From Aliidiomarina minuta (GTDB taxonomy: Bacteria; Pseudomonadota; Gammaproteobacteria; Enterobacterales; Alteromonadaceae), in contig NZ_PIPL01000001.1 in NCBI RefSeq assembly GCF_003987145.1, positions 434,001 through 498,000 on the forward strand: a stretch of 64,000 nt of DNA, in the 5' to 3' direction. How positions within the stretch are numbered: position 1 is the first letter of the stretch; every line of letters starts with the position of its first letter. Below, piece after piece: positions 1 to 8,899 of this stretch. The position numbers and the translations under genes were made by a program. The notes below the pieces were generated by a model, which was not told the DNA's origin, did not search any database, and saw nothing but the letters and a program-made list of their open reading frames with translations.

Positions 1-1266
1 GGCACCAAAGGAGGCAAAAACACCCCCGGTTCTGGGGTTCATTAAAGTAACGCAAGCCACCGGGAAACGGCCGCCTAAGGAAGCGTCTTTCACCAGCACC
101 GGAAAACCCTGGGCTTCCAGCGCTTTGACGCCTTCGACCAGGCTTGGGTATTTGCTGAGTACTTCGTCAGGCACGTCCGGCAAAGCAATTTCGCCTTCAA
201 TGATTTCTTTTTTCACCGCCCGCTCAAAAATTTCCGACAGGCACTGGACCTGAGCTTCAGGTAAGGTATTGCCCGCACTCATGCCGTTACTTAAAAACAG
301 GTTTTCAATCAGGTTGGAAGGAAAATAAACCTCTTGGTTATCTGATTGGCGGACGTAGGGCAGGGCGACAATGCCGCGCTCTGTATTGCCTGAATTAGTG
401 TCTATTAAATGCGAAGCGCAAAGCTCGTTGTCCGGGTTATAGATAGCCAGGCAGTGGTCATCCAGAATGTCGGCAGGCAAGGCGTCGTCTGCGCTGGGTT
501 TAAACCATTTCTCGTTGGGGTAATGCACAAAATCACTGTTAGCAATGTCTTCGCCAAAAAACTGGTCGTTATAAAAGAAGTTGCAGTTCAGCCGTTCAAT
601 GAACTCACCCAAAGCGGAGCACAAGGCGCTCTCTTTGGTGGCACCTTTGCCGTTGGTAAAACACATGGGAGAAGCCGCATCACGGATATGTAGTGACCAG
701 ACGTGGGGCACTATGTTGCGCCAGGACGCTATTTCAATCTTCATGCCCAGGTCCGCGAGAATCGCGGTCATATTGGCAATGGTTTGTTCTAAAGGCAGAT
801 CTTTGCCTTCAATATAAGTGCCAGACCCTTCCTGGACGTCGCCCATCAGCAGCGCCTGAGCATCCTGTTCCAGGTTTTCTACCGTCTCAATCTGAAAGTC
901 AGGACCGGTTTGCACTACTTTTTTCACCGTGCAGCGCTCGATAGCGCGTAGAATGCCTTCGCGATCTTTAGCGGAAATATTTTCTGGTAGTTCCACCTGT
1001 ATTTTGAAAATCTGATTGTAACGGTTCTCAGGGTCGACAATGTTGTTTTGCGACACACGTATATTGTCGGTAGGAATGTCCCGAGCAATGCAGTACACCC
1101 GGACAAAGTAAGCCGCACACAGCGCCGATGAAGCCAGGAAATAGTCAAAAGGGCTGGGCGCTGAGCCGTCGCCTTTATAACGAATAGGCTGGTCTGTGAC
1201 GACGGTGAAATCATCAAACTTAGCTTCCAGTCTGAGGTTTTCGAGAAAATTAACTTTGATTTCCAT
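1..1266 (-). CDS. OsmC-domain/YcaO-domain protein (partial, runs off the left edge)
   Basis: The minus-strand frame is open from an ATG at 1266 to the window edge (422 codons, no stop). The first ~140 residues look like an OsmC-type peroxiredoxin-like domain. The following part matches the start of a YcaO ATP-binding domain: a FTNGKGATKESALCSALGEF segment has the Ser/Gly-Lys-Gly-Ala-Thr and Ser-Ala-x-x-Glu-x-x-Glu pattern used by YcaO proteins to bind ATP and Mg2+. YcaO proteins activate amide backbones; the E. coli member assists methylthiolation of ribosomal protein S12. The OsmC-YcaO fusion is a known architecture in marine gammaproteobacteria. The C-terminal half lies outside the window, so completeness cannot be judged. 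It is divergent from katG with 274 bp between them. Confidence 0.85.
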   Translation of the reverse strand, partial: MEIKVNFLENLRLEAKFDDFTVVTDQPIRYKGDGSAPSPFDYFLASSALCAAYFVRVYCIARDIPTDNIRVSQNNIVDPENRYNQIFKIQVELPENISAKDREGILRAIERCTVKKVVQTGPDFQIETVENLEQDAQALLMGDVQEGSGTYIEGKDLPLEQTIANMTAILADLGMKIEIASWRNIVPHVWSLHIRDAASPMCFTNGKGATKESALCSALGEFIERLNCNFFYNDQFFGEDIANSDFVHYPNEKWFKPSADDALPADILDDHCLAIYNPDNELCASHLIDTNSGNTERGIVALPYVRQSDNQEVYFPSNLIENLFLSNGMSAGNTLPEAQVQCLSEIFERAVKKEIIEGEIALPDVPDEVLSKYPSLVEGVKALEAQGFPVLVKDASLGGRFPVACVTLMNPRTGGVFASFGA

Positions 1267-1393
1267 GAATAAGGCTACCGGGTTGGTGAAATGGGACGGG
1301 TCATAAGACAACAGGCCGCCATTATCTACGCCAAAGCTTCCCTTAGCAACAGGCGGTAGGTACTACCTGCCATTGCAGACATTTTAGTTATTG

Positions 1394-1430
1394 ATTGGAT
1401 CTGGCTATTAATACAATCGAAAACATACGC
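1394..1430 (+). promoter_or_regulatory. Possible OxyR-like operator upstream of katG
   Basis: A 15-bp segment at 1394-1408 fits the OxyR half-site layout ATAG-N-T-N3-A-N-CTAT at seven of the eight outer bases (ATTG...CTAT). A second, poorer match follows after the expected 7-bp spacer (1416-1430). It lies 111-147 bp upstream of katG, a common OxyR target. The inner conserved bases are mostly not matched, so this is only a weak candidate. Confidence 0.25.
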
Positions 1431-1540
1431 TTGTGGAAATCTCACCACATCGGTACAACTGATGGTGTGAAATTTAATGGTCTTCAAAAAAGGCGATATA
1501 AATATGAACTGAAATTATTCAGTTTATATGAGGAGGGTTA

Positions 1541-3727
1541 ATGAGCGAACAAAAAAGCATGGGCAAGTGTCCGGTTATGCACGGTGGTAATACATCAGAG
1601 AAAACAAACGACAATATGAAGTGGTGGCCGAATGCGCTGAATCTGGACATTCTGCATCAGCACGACAACAAAACAAACCCTCTGGGTGAAGATTTTGATT
1701 ATACCGAAGCGTTCAAGAGTTTAGATTTGGCTGCGGTAAAAAAAGACCTGCACGCCTTTATGAAAGACAGCCAGGACTGGTGGCCAGCCGATTGGGGTCA
1801 CTACGGTGGTTTAATGATTCGTATGGCCTGGCACGCAGCGGGCAGCTATCGTATCGCCGACGGTCGCGGTGGCGGAGGGACGGGCAATCAGCGCTTTGCA
1901 CCTCTTAACAGCTGGCCTGACAACGCAAACTTAGACAAAGCCCGTCGTTTATTGTGGCCGATTAAGAAGAAATACGGCAACAAACTTTCCTGGGCTGATT
2001 TGATTATTCTAGCCGGCACCATGGCCTATGAGTCCATGGGACTTAAAGTCTTTGGTTTTGCTGGTGGTCGTGCCGATATCTGGCACCCGGAAAAAGACAC
2101 TTACTGGGGCTCAGAAACAAAATGGCTGGACGCAACCAAAAATCGCTATGACGATGACGGCAAACGTGACTCGCTGCAGAACCCATTAGCGGCAGTACAG
2201 ATGGGGCTTATTTACGTTAACCCAGAGGGGGTGGATGGTAATCCAGATCCACTGAAAACAGCTCAGGATGTTCGTTTGACGTTTTCTCGTATGGCAATGG
2301 ATGACGAAGAAACCGTCGCGCTTACTGCCGGCGGCCATACTGTGGGCAAATGCCACGGCAATGGCGATGCTGAAAAATTAGGGGTTGAGCCTGAAGCGGC
2401 TGACCTTGAAGAGCAGGGCTTAGGCTGGAAGAACACGCAAGGTAAGGGCAATGGTCCTGATACAGTAACCAGTGGCCTTGAAGGTGCATGGACCACCAAT
2501 CCAACCACCTGGGATGATGGTTATTTTTATCTGCTGTTCAAGTACGACTGGGAACTGAAGAAGAGCCCGGCTGGCGCCTGGCAGTGGGAGCCTATCGACA
2601 TTGAAGAAGCCGATAAGCCTGTTGATGTAGAAAACTCAGGCAAGCGTTACAATCCAATCATGACCGATGCCGATATGGCGATGATTAAAGATCCTGAATA
2701 TCGCAAAATTTCGGAGCGTTTCCACAAAGACCCAGCGTATTTTTCTGAAGTTTTTGCACGGGCCTGGTTCAAATTAACGCATCGTGATTTAGGGCCTAAA
2801 GATCGTTATCTGGGACCGGATGTACCGGCGGAAGATTTAATCTGGCAGGATCCAGTGCCTAAAGTCGACTATACCCTGAGTGAGTCAGAAATCAGCGACC
2901 TTAAAAAGCAATTGCTGAACACGGGGTTAAGTATTTCAGAGCTGGTGTCTACGGCCTGGGACAGCGCACGTACTTTCCGTGGTTCAGATTTCCGTGGTGG
3001 TGCTAACGGCGCCCGTATTCGTTTGGCGCCAATGAAAGACTGGGCAGGGAACGAACCGGAGCGCTTAGAAAAAGTGTTAACTGCTTTAGCTGAAGTGCAG
3101 GCCGGACTGAGCAAGCCTGTCAGTATGGCGGATCTGATAGTACTGGGTGGTACGGCAGCAGTAGAAAAAGCCGCGAAGGATGCGGGTTTTGCGATTACAG
3201 CTCCGTTTGCGCCGGGTCGCGGCGATGCCACAGATGAGATGACGGATGTCGATTCATTCGAGCCGCTCGAGCCCGTGAGTGATGGTTATCGTAACTGGCT
3301 GAAAAAAGACTATGTAGTTTCAGCTGAAGAAATGATGCTGGATCGCACTCAGTTGCTGGGCTTAACGGCTCATGAAATGACGGTGTTAGTCGGTGGTATG
3401 CGCGTATTGGGCACCAACCATGGTGGCACTCAAGAAGGTGTCTTCACGGACCGTGTTGGCGTATTGAGCAATGACTTTTTTGTTCACTTAACCGATATGA
3501 ATAACACCTGGAAACCGGTGAGTGAGAACCTGTATGAAATTCGCGATCGCAAGTCTGGTGAGGTGAAGTTTACTGCCAGCCGTGTGGATTTGGTATTCGG
3601 TTCTAACTCGATACTGCGTTCTTACGCAGAAGTGTATGCGCAGGATGATGCGAAAGAGAAATTCGCCAAAGACTTTATTGCCGCATGGACTAAAGTAATG
3701 AACGCAGATCGTTTCGATTTGAACTAA
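1541..3727 (+). CDS. katG: Catalase-peroxidase KatG
   Basis: Bifunctional haem enzyme that dismutates H2O2 (catalase) and oxidises small donors (peroxidase). The 728-residue length is normal for the family, with duplicated peroxidase domains and only the N-terminal one binding haem. Visible active-site residues: distal Arg94-Trp97-His98, proximal His266 in TAGGHTVGKCHG, and Tyr225 and Met251 placed to form the Trp-Tyr-Met cross-link needed for catalase activity. The ATG at 1541 is preceded by a strong AGGAGG (1531-1536). No signal peptide, so cytoplasmic. It is monocistronic, followed by a clear terminator, and divergent from the OsmC/YcaO gene. Control by a peroxide sensor such as OxyR is likely from family knowledge, but the upstream site is weak. 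Confidence 0.98.
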   Translation: MSEQKSMGKCPVMHGGNTSEKTNDNMKWWPNALNLDILHQHDNKTNPLGEDFDYTEAFKSLDLAAVKKDLHAFMKDSQDWWPADWGHYGGLMIRMAWHAAGSYRIADGRGGGGTGNQRFAPLNSWPDNANLDKARRLLWPIKKKYGNKLSWADLIILAGTMAYESMGLKVFGFAGGRADIWHPEKDTYWGSETKWLDATKNRYDDDGKRDSLQNPLAAVQMGLIYVNPEGVDGNPDPLKTAQDVRLTFSRMAMDDEETVALTAGGHTVGKCHGNGDAEKLGVEPEAADLEEQGLGWKNTQGKGNGPDTVTSGLEGAWTTNPTTWDDGYFYLLFKYDWELKKSPAGAWQWEPIDIEEADKPVDVENSGKRYNPIMTDADMAMIKDPEYRKISERFHKDPAYFSEVFARAWFKLTHRDLGPKDRYLGPDVPAEDLIWQDPVPKVDYTLSESEISDLKKQLLNTGLSISELVSTAWDSARTFRGSDFRGGANGARIRLAPMKDWAGNEPERLEKVLTALAEVQAGLSKPVSMADLIVLGGTAAVEKAAKDAGFAITAPFAPGRGDATDEMTDVDSFEPLEPVSDGYRNWLKKDYVVSAEEMMLDRTQLLGLTAHEMTVLVGGMRVLGTNHGGTQEGVFTDRVGVLSNDFFVHLTDMNNTWKPVSENLYEIRDRKSGEVKFTASRVDLVFGSNSILRSYAEVYAQDDAKEKFAKDFIAAWTKVMNADRFDLN

Positions 3728-3744
3728 GTTACAGAGTAAGCTTA

Positions 3745-3780
3745 AAAAGCCCGGCCACTTCAATGGAGCCGGGTTTTTTT
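3745..3780 (+). terminator. Rho-independent terminator after katG
   Basis: Stem CCCGGC/GCCGGG (3750-3755 with 3768-3773), extended inside by CCA/TGG with a bulged A, followed by seven T. It lies 18 bp after the katG stop. Confidence 0.9.
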
Positions 3781-3907
3781 ATTGCAGTCGCAGACAATGA
3801 TAATTTGCAACATAGCTGTAACCTAATATTAATTGAACGATTAATTAACTTAGCGCACAATGGTACGAGAACTCACACGAAGAACTACGCAAAAAGGAAA
3901 TGCCTTC

Positions 3908-6154
3908 ATGCATAGAATCTCAAAAAGCGCAGTGGCGACTCTGGTATTTGGTTTAGTACTGGGCTCAGCGGCTCATGCGAATGTCACTATTACTCAAGGT
4001 GCAACGGCGATCCCGGATGGAGAAGCCACTCACGAGCAAGATATTACCGTTCGTAACGAACACCTTGCATTTGCTTTGGCGGTCGAGTCACGGGCACCCT
4101 GGGGAGTGCCACGGGGCGCTTTGGTTGATTTGGCGGCGGTTAAAAACGGTGACATCGATGAAGACCGCATTGCCTTTGCCGACTTTATTCCTAATGGCTG
4201 GTCAGCCTGGCCGAACGATCGCCGATCCGTTGAGATCCTGGAAGACACCAGCGATAAAGCTGTCATTAAGGTAAGCCGAAATTTTGGCCATGTCGACATT
4301 ACTACCTGGTATACCCTGGCTGCTGGTTCTGATGCCATTGAGCTAAAAACCGTGATGACTAACCAGGGCGAAGAGGATCTCGAACTGCAGTCCGGTTTTA
4401 CCATATGGCCTGATGTTGGCAATATGTTCGCAGTGCCAGGACTGGAGAACGGTCATGGTGCACGGGGTGAAAATACCTTAAGCGATCGCACTGTGGCTTA
4501 TGCCCGCGATTGGTTGTTTGCATTGCATGCGCCTTATTTCGATCGTAACACTTACGCGGGTCGTGATATGTACCTGGGACATACGCTCAACGTGGGTGCT
4601 AGCCGTACCTTTGAAGCTCAACTTCAGGTCGTTCCTGATGGCGATCTTGCTCCTGTGGTTAAAGCGGAAGCGACACGCCGGGGCGAGCCTACCGGCACCA
4701 TCTCCGGTCAACTGCTGGCCGACGAGGGCAAGGTGCCTGACAATGGCATTGTAATTATTGAAAAAAACAGTCACCTCTACGCCTGGACCCTGGCCAATGA
4801 TGGCGAATACAGCATGGAACTGCCGGAAGGTGAATATCAGTTATATGGCACCGCCTCGGGGCATGCTAACAGCGAGGTAGAGACCATCCAGGTGGAGTCG
4901 GGCAGCGAACAGAGCCTTAACTTTATCGACCTGGCAGGGCCAGGAACCCTGGCTATGAGCATTGCAGAAGCCAGCTCAGGTGAGGCTAAAGACGCGAGGA
5001 TAAGCATTATTGAAGGGCAGGAGCCACCCGTTGAGTTTCTGGGAAAACGCAGTTTCTTCACTGAACTGCTGCCCGTTGGTCAGGCCGAGATAGAACTGCC
5101 ACCCGGCGAATATACTGTAAGCATCGATGCCGGCGCTGGTTTTATCAGTCAGCTGCAAACTCTGGATGTGACACTTGAGTCAGGTAAAACCAATCAGCAG
5201 GACGTGACCATTGCGCAAATTACTTATCCTGGCCAGCAGCACTGGTACGGTGCTGATCTGCATCATCATGGGGATGTTTTAGAGGCGATTACGCCACCGG
5301 AAACGGTAGTGCGTTCTCAACTAGCCGCAGCCCTGGATCTGGTTTTTCTCAGTGAACATGACTCGACTATTAATTACGAAGCCTATACTGAGCTGACAGC
5401 CAAACGCGGAGTGCCCTTTATTCCGTCGATTGAGATCTCGCCGTCCTGGGCTCATATGAATCCATTTCCTATTGCTCTCGACGCAACTCTGACCGTTGAT
5501 CCGGGAACCGACGATATACATACTTTGATAGACGCCATGCATGACATGGGGGCCGAGGTCATCCCCATGAATCATCCTTTTAACGATTACGGTTATTATA
5601 CCAACCTCGCAAATGATGCAGTGCCCGGTGGAGAAACTGACGGATTCGATTTGCTGGAGCTGAACTCCAGTGCCGATGACGAACGAACACTGAACAAAGC
5701 TTATGAGCTATGGGATAGCGGTGAAACCATGTATCTGACAGCGGGTACCGATACCCATGATGCCTGGAATCAGTTATCAGGCAGCATTCGCATGATGGGT
5801 TATGTGGACGATGAGCTGACCCCGTTAAACTTTGCCAAAGCACTGAAAGCCGGTCGCGGCTATGCTACACAAGGTCCTGTTCTGTATCCGCAGGATATTA
5901 TGTTTGGTGGGCAGGCCTACGCCGGTGGCAACTGGACGGTGCAATTCGTTGCGGCCAATGGCTTAAAAGAAGTACGTATGCTGGGCAAGGGTGGCGAAGT
6001 CCTGCAAACTTTCAGCCTTGAACCGGAAAACATGACTCAGCAACTTGAGTTAACACTACCCATTCCGGCCAATGCGGAAGGCTGGATTAGCCTGGAAGTG
6101 GAAGATAAAGAAGGGCGGGGCGCTTGGACAAACCCTGTATGGATTCAGCCCTGA
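3908..6154 (+). CDS. Secreted CehA/McbA-like PHP-domain metallohydrolase
   Basis: A 748-residue protein starting at the ATG at 3908, preceded by AAGGAAA; the upstream in-frame ATG at 3860 would bury the signal peptide. Residues 1-24 form a Sec signal peptide ending in AAHA. The middle has two carboxypeptidase-regulatory-like beta-sandwich repeats (about residues 265-440, with ELPEGEYQ and ELPPGEYT repeats). The C-terminal third is a PHP metallophosphoesterase-like domain with metal-ligand motifs DLHHH (~449-453), SEHD (~480), NHPF and TDTHD (~615). CehA-type enzymes hydrolyse esters or phosphoesters; the substrate here is unknown. Likely periplasmic. It has its own 5' region and no operon partner. 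Confidence 0.8.
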   Translation: MHRISKSAVATLVFGLVLGSAAHANVTITQGATAIPDGEATHEQDITVRNEHLAFALAVESRAPWGVPRGALVDLAAVKNGDIDEDRIAFADFIPNGWSAWPNDRRSVEILEDTSDKAVIKVSRNFGHVDITTWYTLAAGSDAIELKTVMTNQGEEDLELQSGFTIWPDVGNMFAVPGLENGHGARGENTLSDRTVAYARDWLFALHAPYFDRNTYAGRDMYLGHTLNVGASRTFEAQLQVVPDGDLAPVVKAEATRRGEPTGTISGQLLADEGKVPDNGIVIIEKNSHLYAWTLANDGEYSMELPEGEYQLYGTASGHANSEVETIQVESGSEQSLNFIDLAGPGTLAMSIAEASSGEAKDARISIIEGQEPPVEFLGKRSFFTELLPVGQAEIELPPGEYTVSIDAGAGFISQLQTLDVTLESGKTNQQDVTIAQITYPGQQHWYGADLHHHGDVLEAITPPETVVRSQLAAALDLVFLSEHDSTINYEAYTELTAKRGVPFIPSIEISPSWAHMNPFPIALDATLTVDPGTDDIHTLIDAMHDMGAEVIPMNHPFNDYGYYTNLANDAVPGGETDGFDLLELNSSADDERTLNKAYELWDSGETMYLTAGTDTHDAWNQLSGSIRMMGYVDDELTPLNFAKALKAGRGYATQGPVLYPQDIMFGGQAYAGGNWTVQFVAANGLKEVRMLGKGGEVLQTFSLEPENMTQQLELTLPIPANAEGWISLEVEDKEGRGAWTNPVWIQP

Positions 6155-6170
6155 ACATTTTGTAAGCCCT

Positions 6171-6201
6171 GAGTGCCAGTCCGTTAAATTAACTGGCACT
6201 C
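6171..6201 (+). terminator. Hairpin after the PHP gene, possible terminator
   Basis: Perfect 10-bp inverted repeat GAGTGCCAGT/ACTGGCACTC with an 11-nt loop, 17 bp after the stop codon. There is no T-run after it, so it may be an mRNA-end structure rather than a classical intrinsic terminator. Confidence 0.5.
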
Positions 6202-6451
6202 GGTCTAATGGGCTTATAGCACCTGCATAATGTTGGCCGTCTTTGTTACCTTTTCCGTCTCTTACAGTCAGTGCCTGACTATCAAAAGAAAATATCTTGC
6301 ACACGCAGGCGCAGTTCTTCAATAAATCGGCTTGCCATGACGTTTCCATGAGTTGTAGTGATGATTACAAAAATCATAGTCAAATCATGTAGCACGGTTA
6401 CGTCAGACATTACGCATATTTGTACTTGTCCGATTAAATTAACTCTTGTAA

Positions 6452-6635
6452 GGTCAATAACATAAAAAAAACATAGCCAGGGATATCAGGCATAGCTAAA
6501 AAGCAAAACGAGCATGCTCAGTTTGTTTTCCAAGGGAAAGAGCCTTTTTTGTTTATTCTCTTTGTTATTTCAATAACGTGATTCACGTTTGCCTCAAAAC
6601 CCAGGCGGCGGAAGCGTGCTGGCACACTATACAAA
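6452..6635 (+). repeat. attI-like block, copy A (interrupted by the IS)
   Basis: About 184 bp that aligns end to end with 13025-13209. The first ~90 bp are highly similar, including a shared segment with the palindrome GAGCATGCTC; the second half is more diverged. It ends in CACTATACAAA, where copy B continues with GGTTAGGC, the start of a cassette. In copy A the IS begins here and a cassette core GTTAGCC resumes at 7971. The ending resembles the ...ACAAAGTTAGGC core of mobile-integron attI sites, and the block lacks the palindromic fold of an attC. Calling it attI is inference. Confidence 0.55.
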
Positions 6636-6712
6636 TAATGGTATGGACGCTCCCTCTCTAATAGTCCACTAAACTTGGATTGTTAATATGAAGCTTATTG
6701 AGGAGAGGAGTG

Positions 6713-7735
6713 ATGGATAAGGTGATATCGGTAATCGGAATTGATTTAGCCAAGCATGTCTTTCAGGTATGTGCTGCGAATAAACGGGGTCAGCGGTTGT
6801 TTAATCGAGCTGTGAGTAGAGCTAAGCTGTTGTCGATGCTAGCCAATGTTCCAAAATGTATTGTTGGAATGGAGGCGTGCAGTAGTTCGCATTACTGGGC
6901 TAGAGAGATTGAACTGCTCGGGCATGAAGTTAAATTGATGCCGCCCCAGTATGTGAAGCCCTATGTGAAAACGAACAAAAATGACGCAACAGATGCCGAT
7001 GCAATATGTGAAGCGGTGTGTCGGCCGAGCATGCGCTTTGTAGTGGTCAAGTCTGTTGAGCAACAAGCGTTAATGCTATTGCATCGTGACCGTCGGGGAC
7101 TAGTCAGAGACCGTACAGCGTTAGTAAACCGGTTACGAGCAACCATGGGCGAATTTGGTGTGATAGCGCCGGCAGGGCTTCATAAATTCAGAGCCTGGAT
7201 TAAAGACGAATACGGGGCTGTTGAATGTCGATTACCGGAGCTTATGCGGCGGCATGTTCATGTGATGGTATCCAGATTACGAGAAACCGACGAGCATATA
7301 GCACTTCTGGAATCGGAGATTCACGGGAATGCGAGCAGCACAGATGACTGCAAACGCTTGCGCGAGGTGCCTGGTATCGGACCACTAACGGCATCTGCAC
7401 TGGTGGCAAGCCTTGGTGATATTAAAAGTTTTAATAATGGAAGGGCATTCGCAGCATGGTTAGGACTTGTGCCAAAACAGCATTCGAGCGGTGGAAAGAA
7501 TAAATTGCAGGGCATCAGCAAGCGCGGGGATGGTTACTTACGTAGTATGTTGATACATGGTGCTAGAGCTGTCATCCGCCACTTGAATCCTAATCGGGCG
7601 GTCAGTAGGTGGCTACGTGACTTACTCTGCCGACGACATAAAAATGTAGTGATAGTCGCGTTAGCGAACAAATTAGCACGAACTGTGTGGGCTCTGCTAA
7701 GTAAAGGAACAAGATACCAGGAGTCTTACTCCTGA
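6713..7735 (+). CDS. IS110-family (IS1111 group) transposase
   Basis: A 340-residue DEDD recombinase, intact. The N-terminal RuvC-like domain has GIDLAKH (first Asp), Glu in GMEACSSSHYWARE and the DATDAD segment (last two Asp). The C-terminal Transposase_20 domain has EVPGIGPLTASAL and a downstream helical region with the conserved Ser in the HSSGGK loop. It starts at the ATG at 6713, after AGGAGAGGAG. IS110 enzymes work with an element-encoded guide RNA to join donor and target. The full-length frame suggests recent activity. Confidence 0.95.
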   Translation: MDKVISVIGIDLAKHVFQVCAANKRGQRLFNRAVSRAKLLSMLANVPKCIVGMEACSSSHYWAREIELLGHEVKLMPPQYVKPYVKTNKNDATDADAICEAVCRPSMRFVVVKSVEQQALMLLHRDRRGLVRDRTALVNRLRATMGEFGVIAPAGLHKFRAWIKDEYGAVECRLPELMRRHVHVMVSRLRETDEHIALLESEIHGNASSTDDCKRLREVPGIGPLTASALVASLGDIKSFNNGRAFAAWLGLVPKQHSSGGKNKLQGISKRGDGYLRSMLIHGARAVIRHLNPNRAVSRWLRDLLCRRHKNVVIVALANKLARTVWALLSKGTRYQESYS

Positions 7736-7739
7736 TAAC

Positions 7740-7967
7740 CGGCTCGCAACCGTGTTGCGCAGGTAAGAAGTAGAAGGCAAAGAGATGACATCGTCACTGG
7801 GCAAACCTGAACCTAACATAGCTCTTTAAGAGCGTTCAAATGATAAGGACCCAGTTAGCGAATACCGTCAGGGGCCGCCGGAAATCCGGCAACGAGAGCC
7901 CGGATAGATGGCTGCAACACACTCTTTAGGCTTCGACATTTTACTTGCACAAATGGGAGCGTCCATA
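7740..7967 (+). ncRNA. Candidate bridge/seek RNA in the 3' non-coding end of the IS
   Basis: The 232 bp between the transposase stop and the right inverted repeat has no ORF but has strong local structure: GCTCTT/AAGAGC (7821-7833) and GCCGGA/TCCGGC (7877-7890). In the IS1111 group the guide RNA is known to come from this end. Two segments mirror the target junction: CTAACAT at 7813-7819 is the reverse complement of ATGTTAG at 7969-7975 (IS/cassette junction), and GTTAGC at 7854-7859 is identical to 7971-7976. They flank the first hairpin, as guide segments in an internal loop would. RNA limits are not determinable here. Confidence 0.5.
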
Positions 7968-7998
7968 GATGTTAGCCTTCAAAACAAGGACGGTTTCA

Positions 7999-8532
7999 AT
8001 GACTAGATTTGCTGTTATTTTAATTTCCGCTTTATTGAGTAGTTGCGCTAGTGTTCCACTAGGAACGATGCTCGAATTTCGTTCATTTGGTAAAGAGGAC
8101 TTTGTTAGCATTCAGCCTCAAGATCTTAGAGCAAAAATTCACGTTGATGAACCTGTGCGAGCAGATGTAGAAAGTGCGGAATTGGCTCTTGCACTAACCA
8201 CTGAAAAAGGAATGAGAGAATTTAAGTTTCCATTGCTTTTACTTAGCGAAGAAAAGATTGCACCGGTGGCCGGTTTTTTCTCAAAGTCAGCGGGAAAGAC
8301 TGAGTACACGCTAAAACTGTCAGATGAGGCGGTAAAAAACTTTATCGCAACCCAACAAAATATTCAGGATGAAAAATCCGGGAAATTGAATTTTTCAGTT
8401 AAAACCGGTTTTGAGAAGTTCCCAAGTGAGATTACTGAAATAGGGTTGTCAGTATTTTTAAAGCTATCAGAGGAAAAAGGCTTTGTTACCTTATTTAATA
8501 ATGCAAAGTTAGAGGTTAAGTATGAAGGCTAA
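7999..8532 (+). CDS. Cassette-encoded lipoprotein of unknown function
   Basis: A 177-residue protein in the first cassette. The start at 7999 is chosen for its AAGGACGG ribosome site and because it places a lipoprotein signal peptide at the N terminus (hydrophobic stretch, then lipobox LLSSC, Cys at residue 17). An in-frame ATG at 7969 straddles the IS/cassette junction and is unlikely. The mature part is predicted beta/alpha with many charged residues; I do not recognise a family. The stop codon lies inside the R'' heptamer of the following attC, the compact arrangement typical of cassettes. Its natural upstream promoter may have been separated from it by the IS insertion. Confidence 0.7.
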   Translation: MTRFAVILISALLSSCASVPLGTMLEFRSFGKEDFVSIQPQDLRAKIHVDEPVRADVESAELALALTTEKGMREFKFPLLLLSEEKIAPVAGFFSKSAGKTEYTLKLSDEAVKNFIATQQNIQDEKSGKLNFSVKTGFEKFPSEITEIGLSVFLKLSEEKGFVTLFNNAKLEVKYEG

Positions 8533-8610
8533 CAAGGCCAGACAAAGCGACTGTTTCTCCGCTGCGGCTTCGCCTTCACTAAAAAACAGCGCGTGCTGGC
8601 TGCGTTATGC
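8527..8610 (+). repeat. attC site 1
   Basis: R'' GGCTAAC (8527-8533) is the exact complement of the cassette start GTTAGCC (7971-7977). R' is GTTATGC (8604-8610). Inside, GCCAG pairs with CTGGC, and GCG-A-CTGTTT pairs with AAACAGCGC with one unpaired base, as in the folded bottom strand of attC sites. 84 bp. Confidence 0.9.
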
Positions 8611-8648
8611 AGCTTGACTCCGTTGCGCAACGCGCTACACTGTAATCC

Positions 8649-8899
8649 ATGATTAAAACTTTCAAGCACAAAGGACTGAGGCTTTACTTCGAAACAGGAA
8701 GTACTGATTACGTATGCAGCTGGTGGCTCTGAATACGGCAATGGAAGTTTCAGATCTCGACATTCCTGGATACAAACTTCATCCGTTGAAAGGTGACCGG
8801 AAGGGTATTTGGTCTATAGCGGTCAGTGGAAACTGGCGTTTAACCTTCGAGTTCCGTGATGGCCATACGTATCTGCTTGATTATGAGGATTATCACTGA
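8649..8899 (+). pseudogene. higB: HigB/RelE-type toxin, disrupted by a frameshifting internal deletion
   Basis: The start (MIKTFKHKGLRLYFETGST) and the end (QLVALNTAMEVSDLDIPGYK through to LLDYEDYH) are clearly those of a RelE-superfamily HigB, but they are in different frames. The first frame stops at 8730-8732 after 27 codons; the second enters around 8712. Compared with family members, about ten residues including the conserved Gly-Ile...His-Ala region are missing, and the net loss is not a multiple of three. The toxin, normally a ribosome-dependent mRNA interferase, should be inactive. Its stop overlaps the higA start, keeping the usual toxin-first order. Confidence 0.85.

Larger units (their letters stand above)
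6636..7970 (+). mobile_element. IS110-family (IS1111 group) insertion sequence
   Basis: The element carries one DEDD transposase gene and a 13-bp perfect inverted repeat TATGGACGCTCCC (6642-6654) / GGGAGCGTCCATA (7955-7967). Subterminal inverted repeats of this kind mark the IS1111 group, which unlike other IS110 members has them slightly inside the ends. The outer limits are inferred by comparison with the uninterrupted attI-like copy B: flanks ...ACTATACAAA and GTTAGCC... are contiguous in the model. No target duplication is seen, as expected. A long 3' non-coding end (7736-7967) fits the IS1111 layout. IS1111 relatives that target attC recombination sites are known; this one sits at an attI-like/cassette junction. 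Confidence 0.88.

Noticed and set aside
2263..3231. Long antisense frames inside katG
   Set aside because: They shadow a strongly conserved gene and encode low-complexity Ser/Pro/Ala-rich translations with no start signals.
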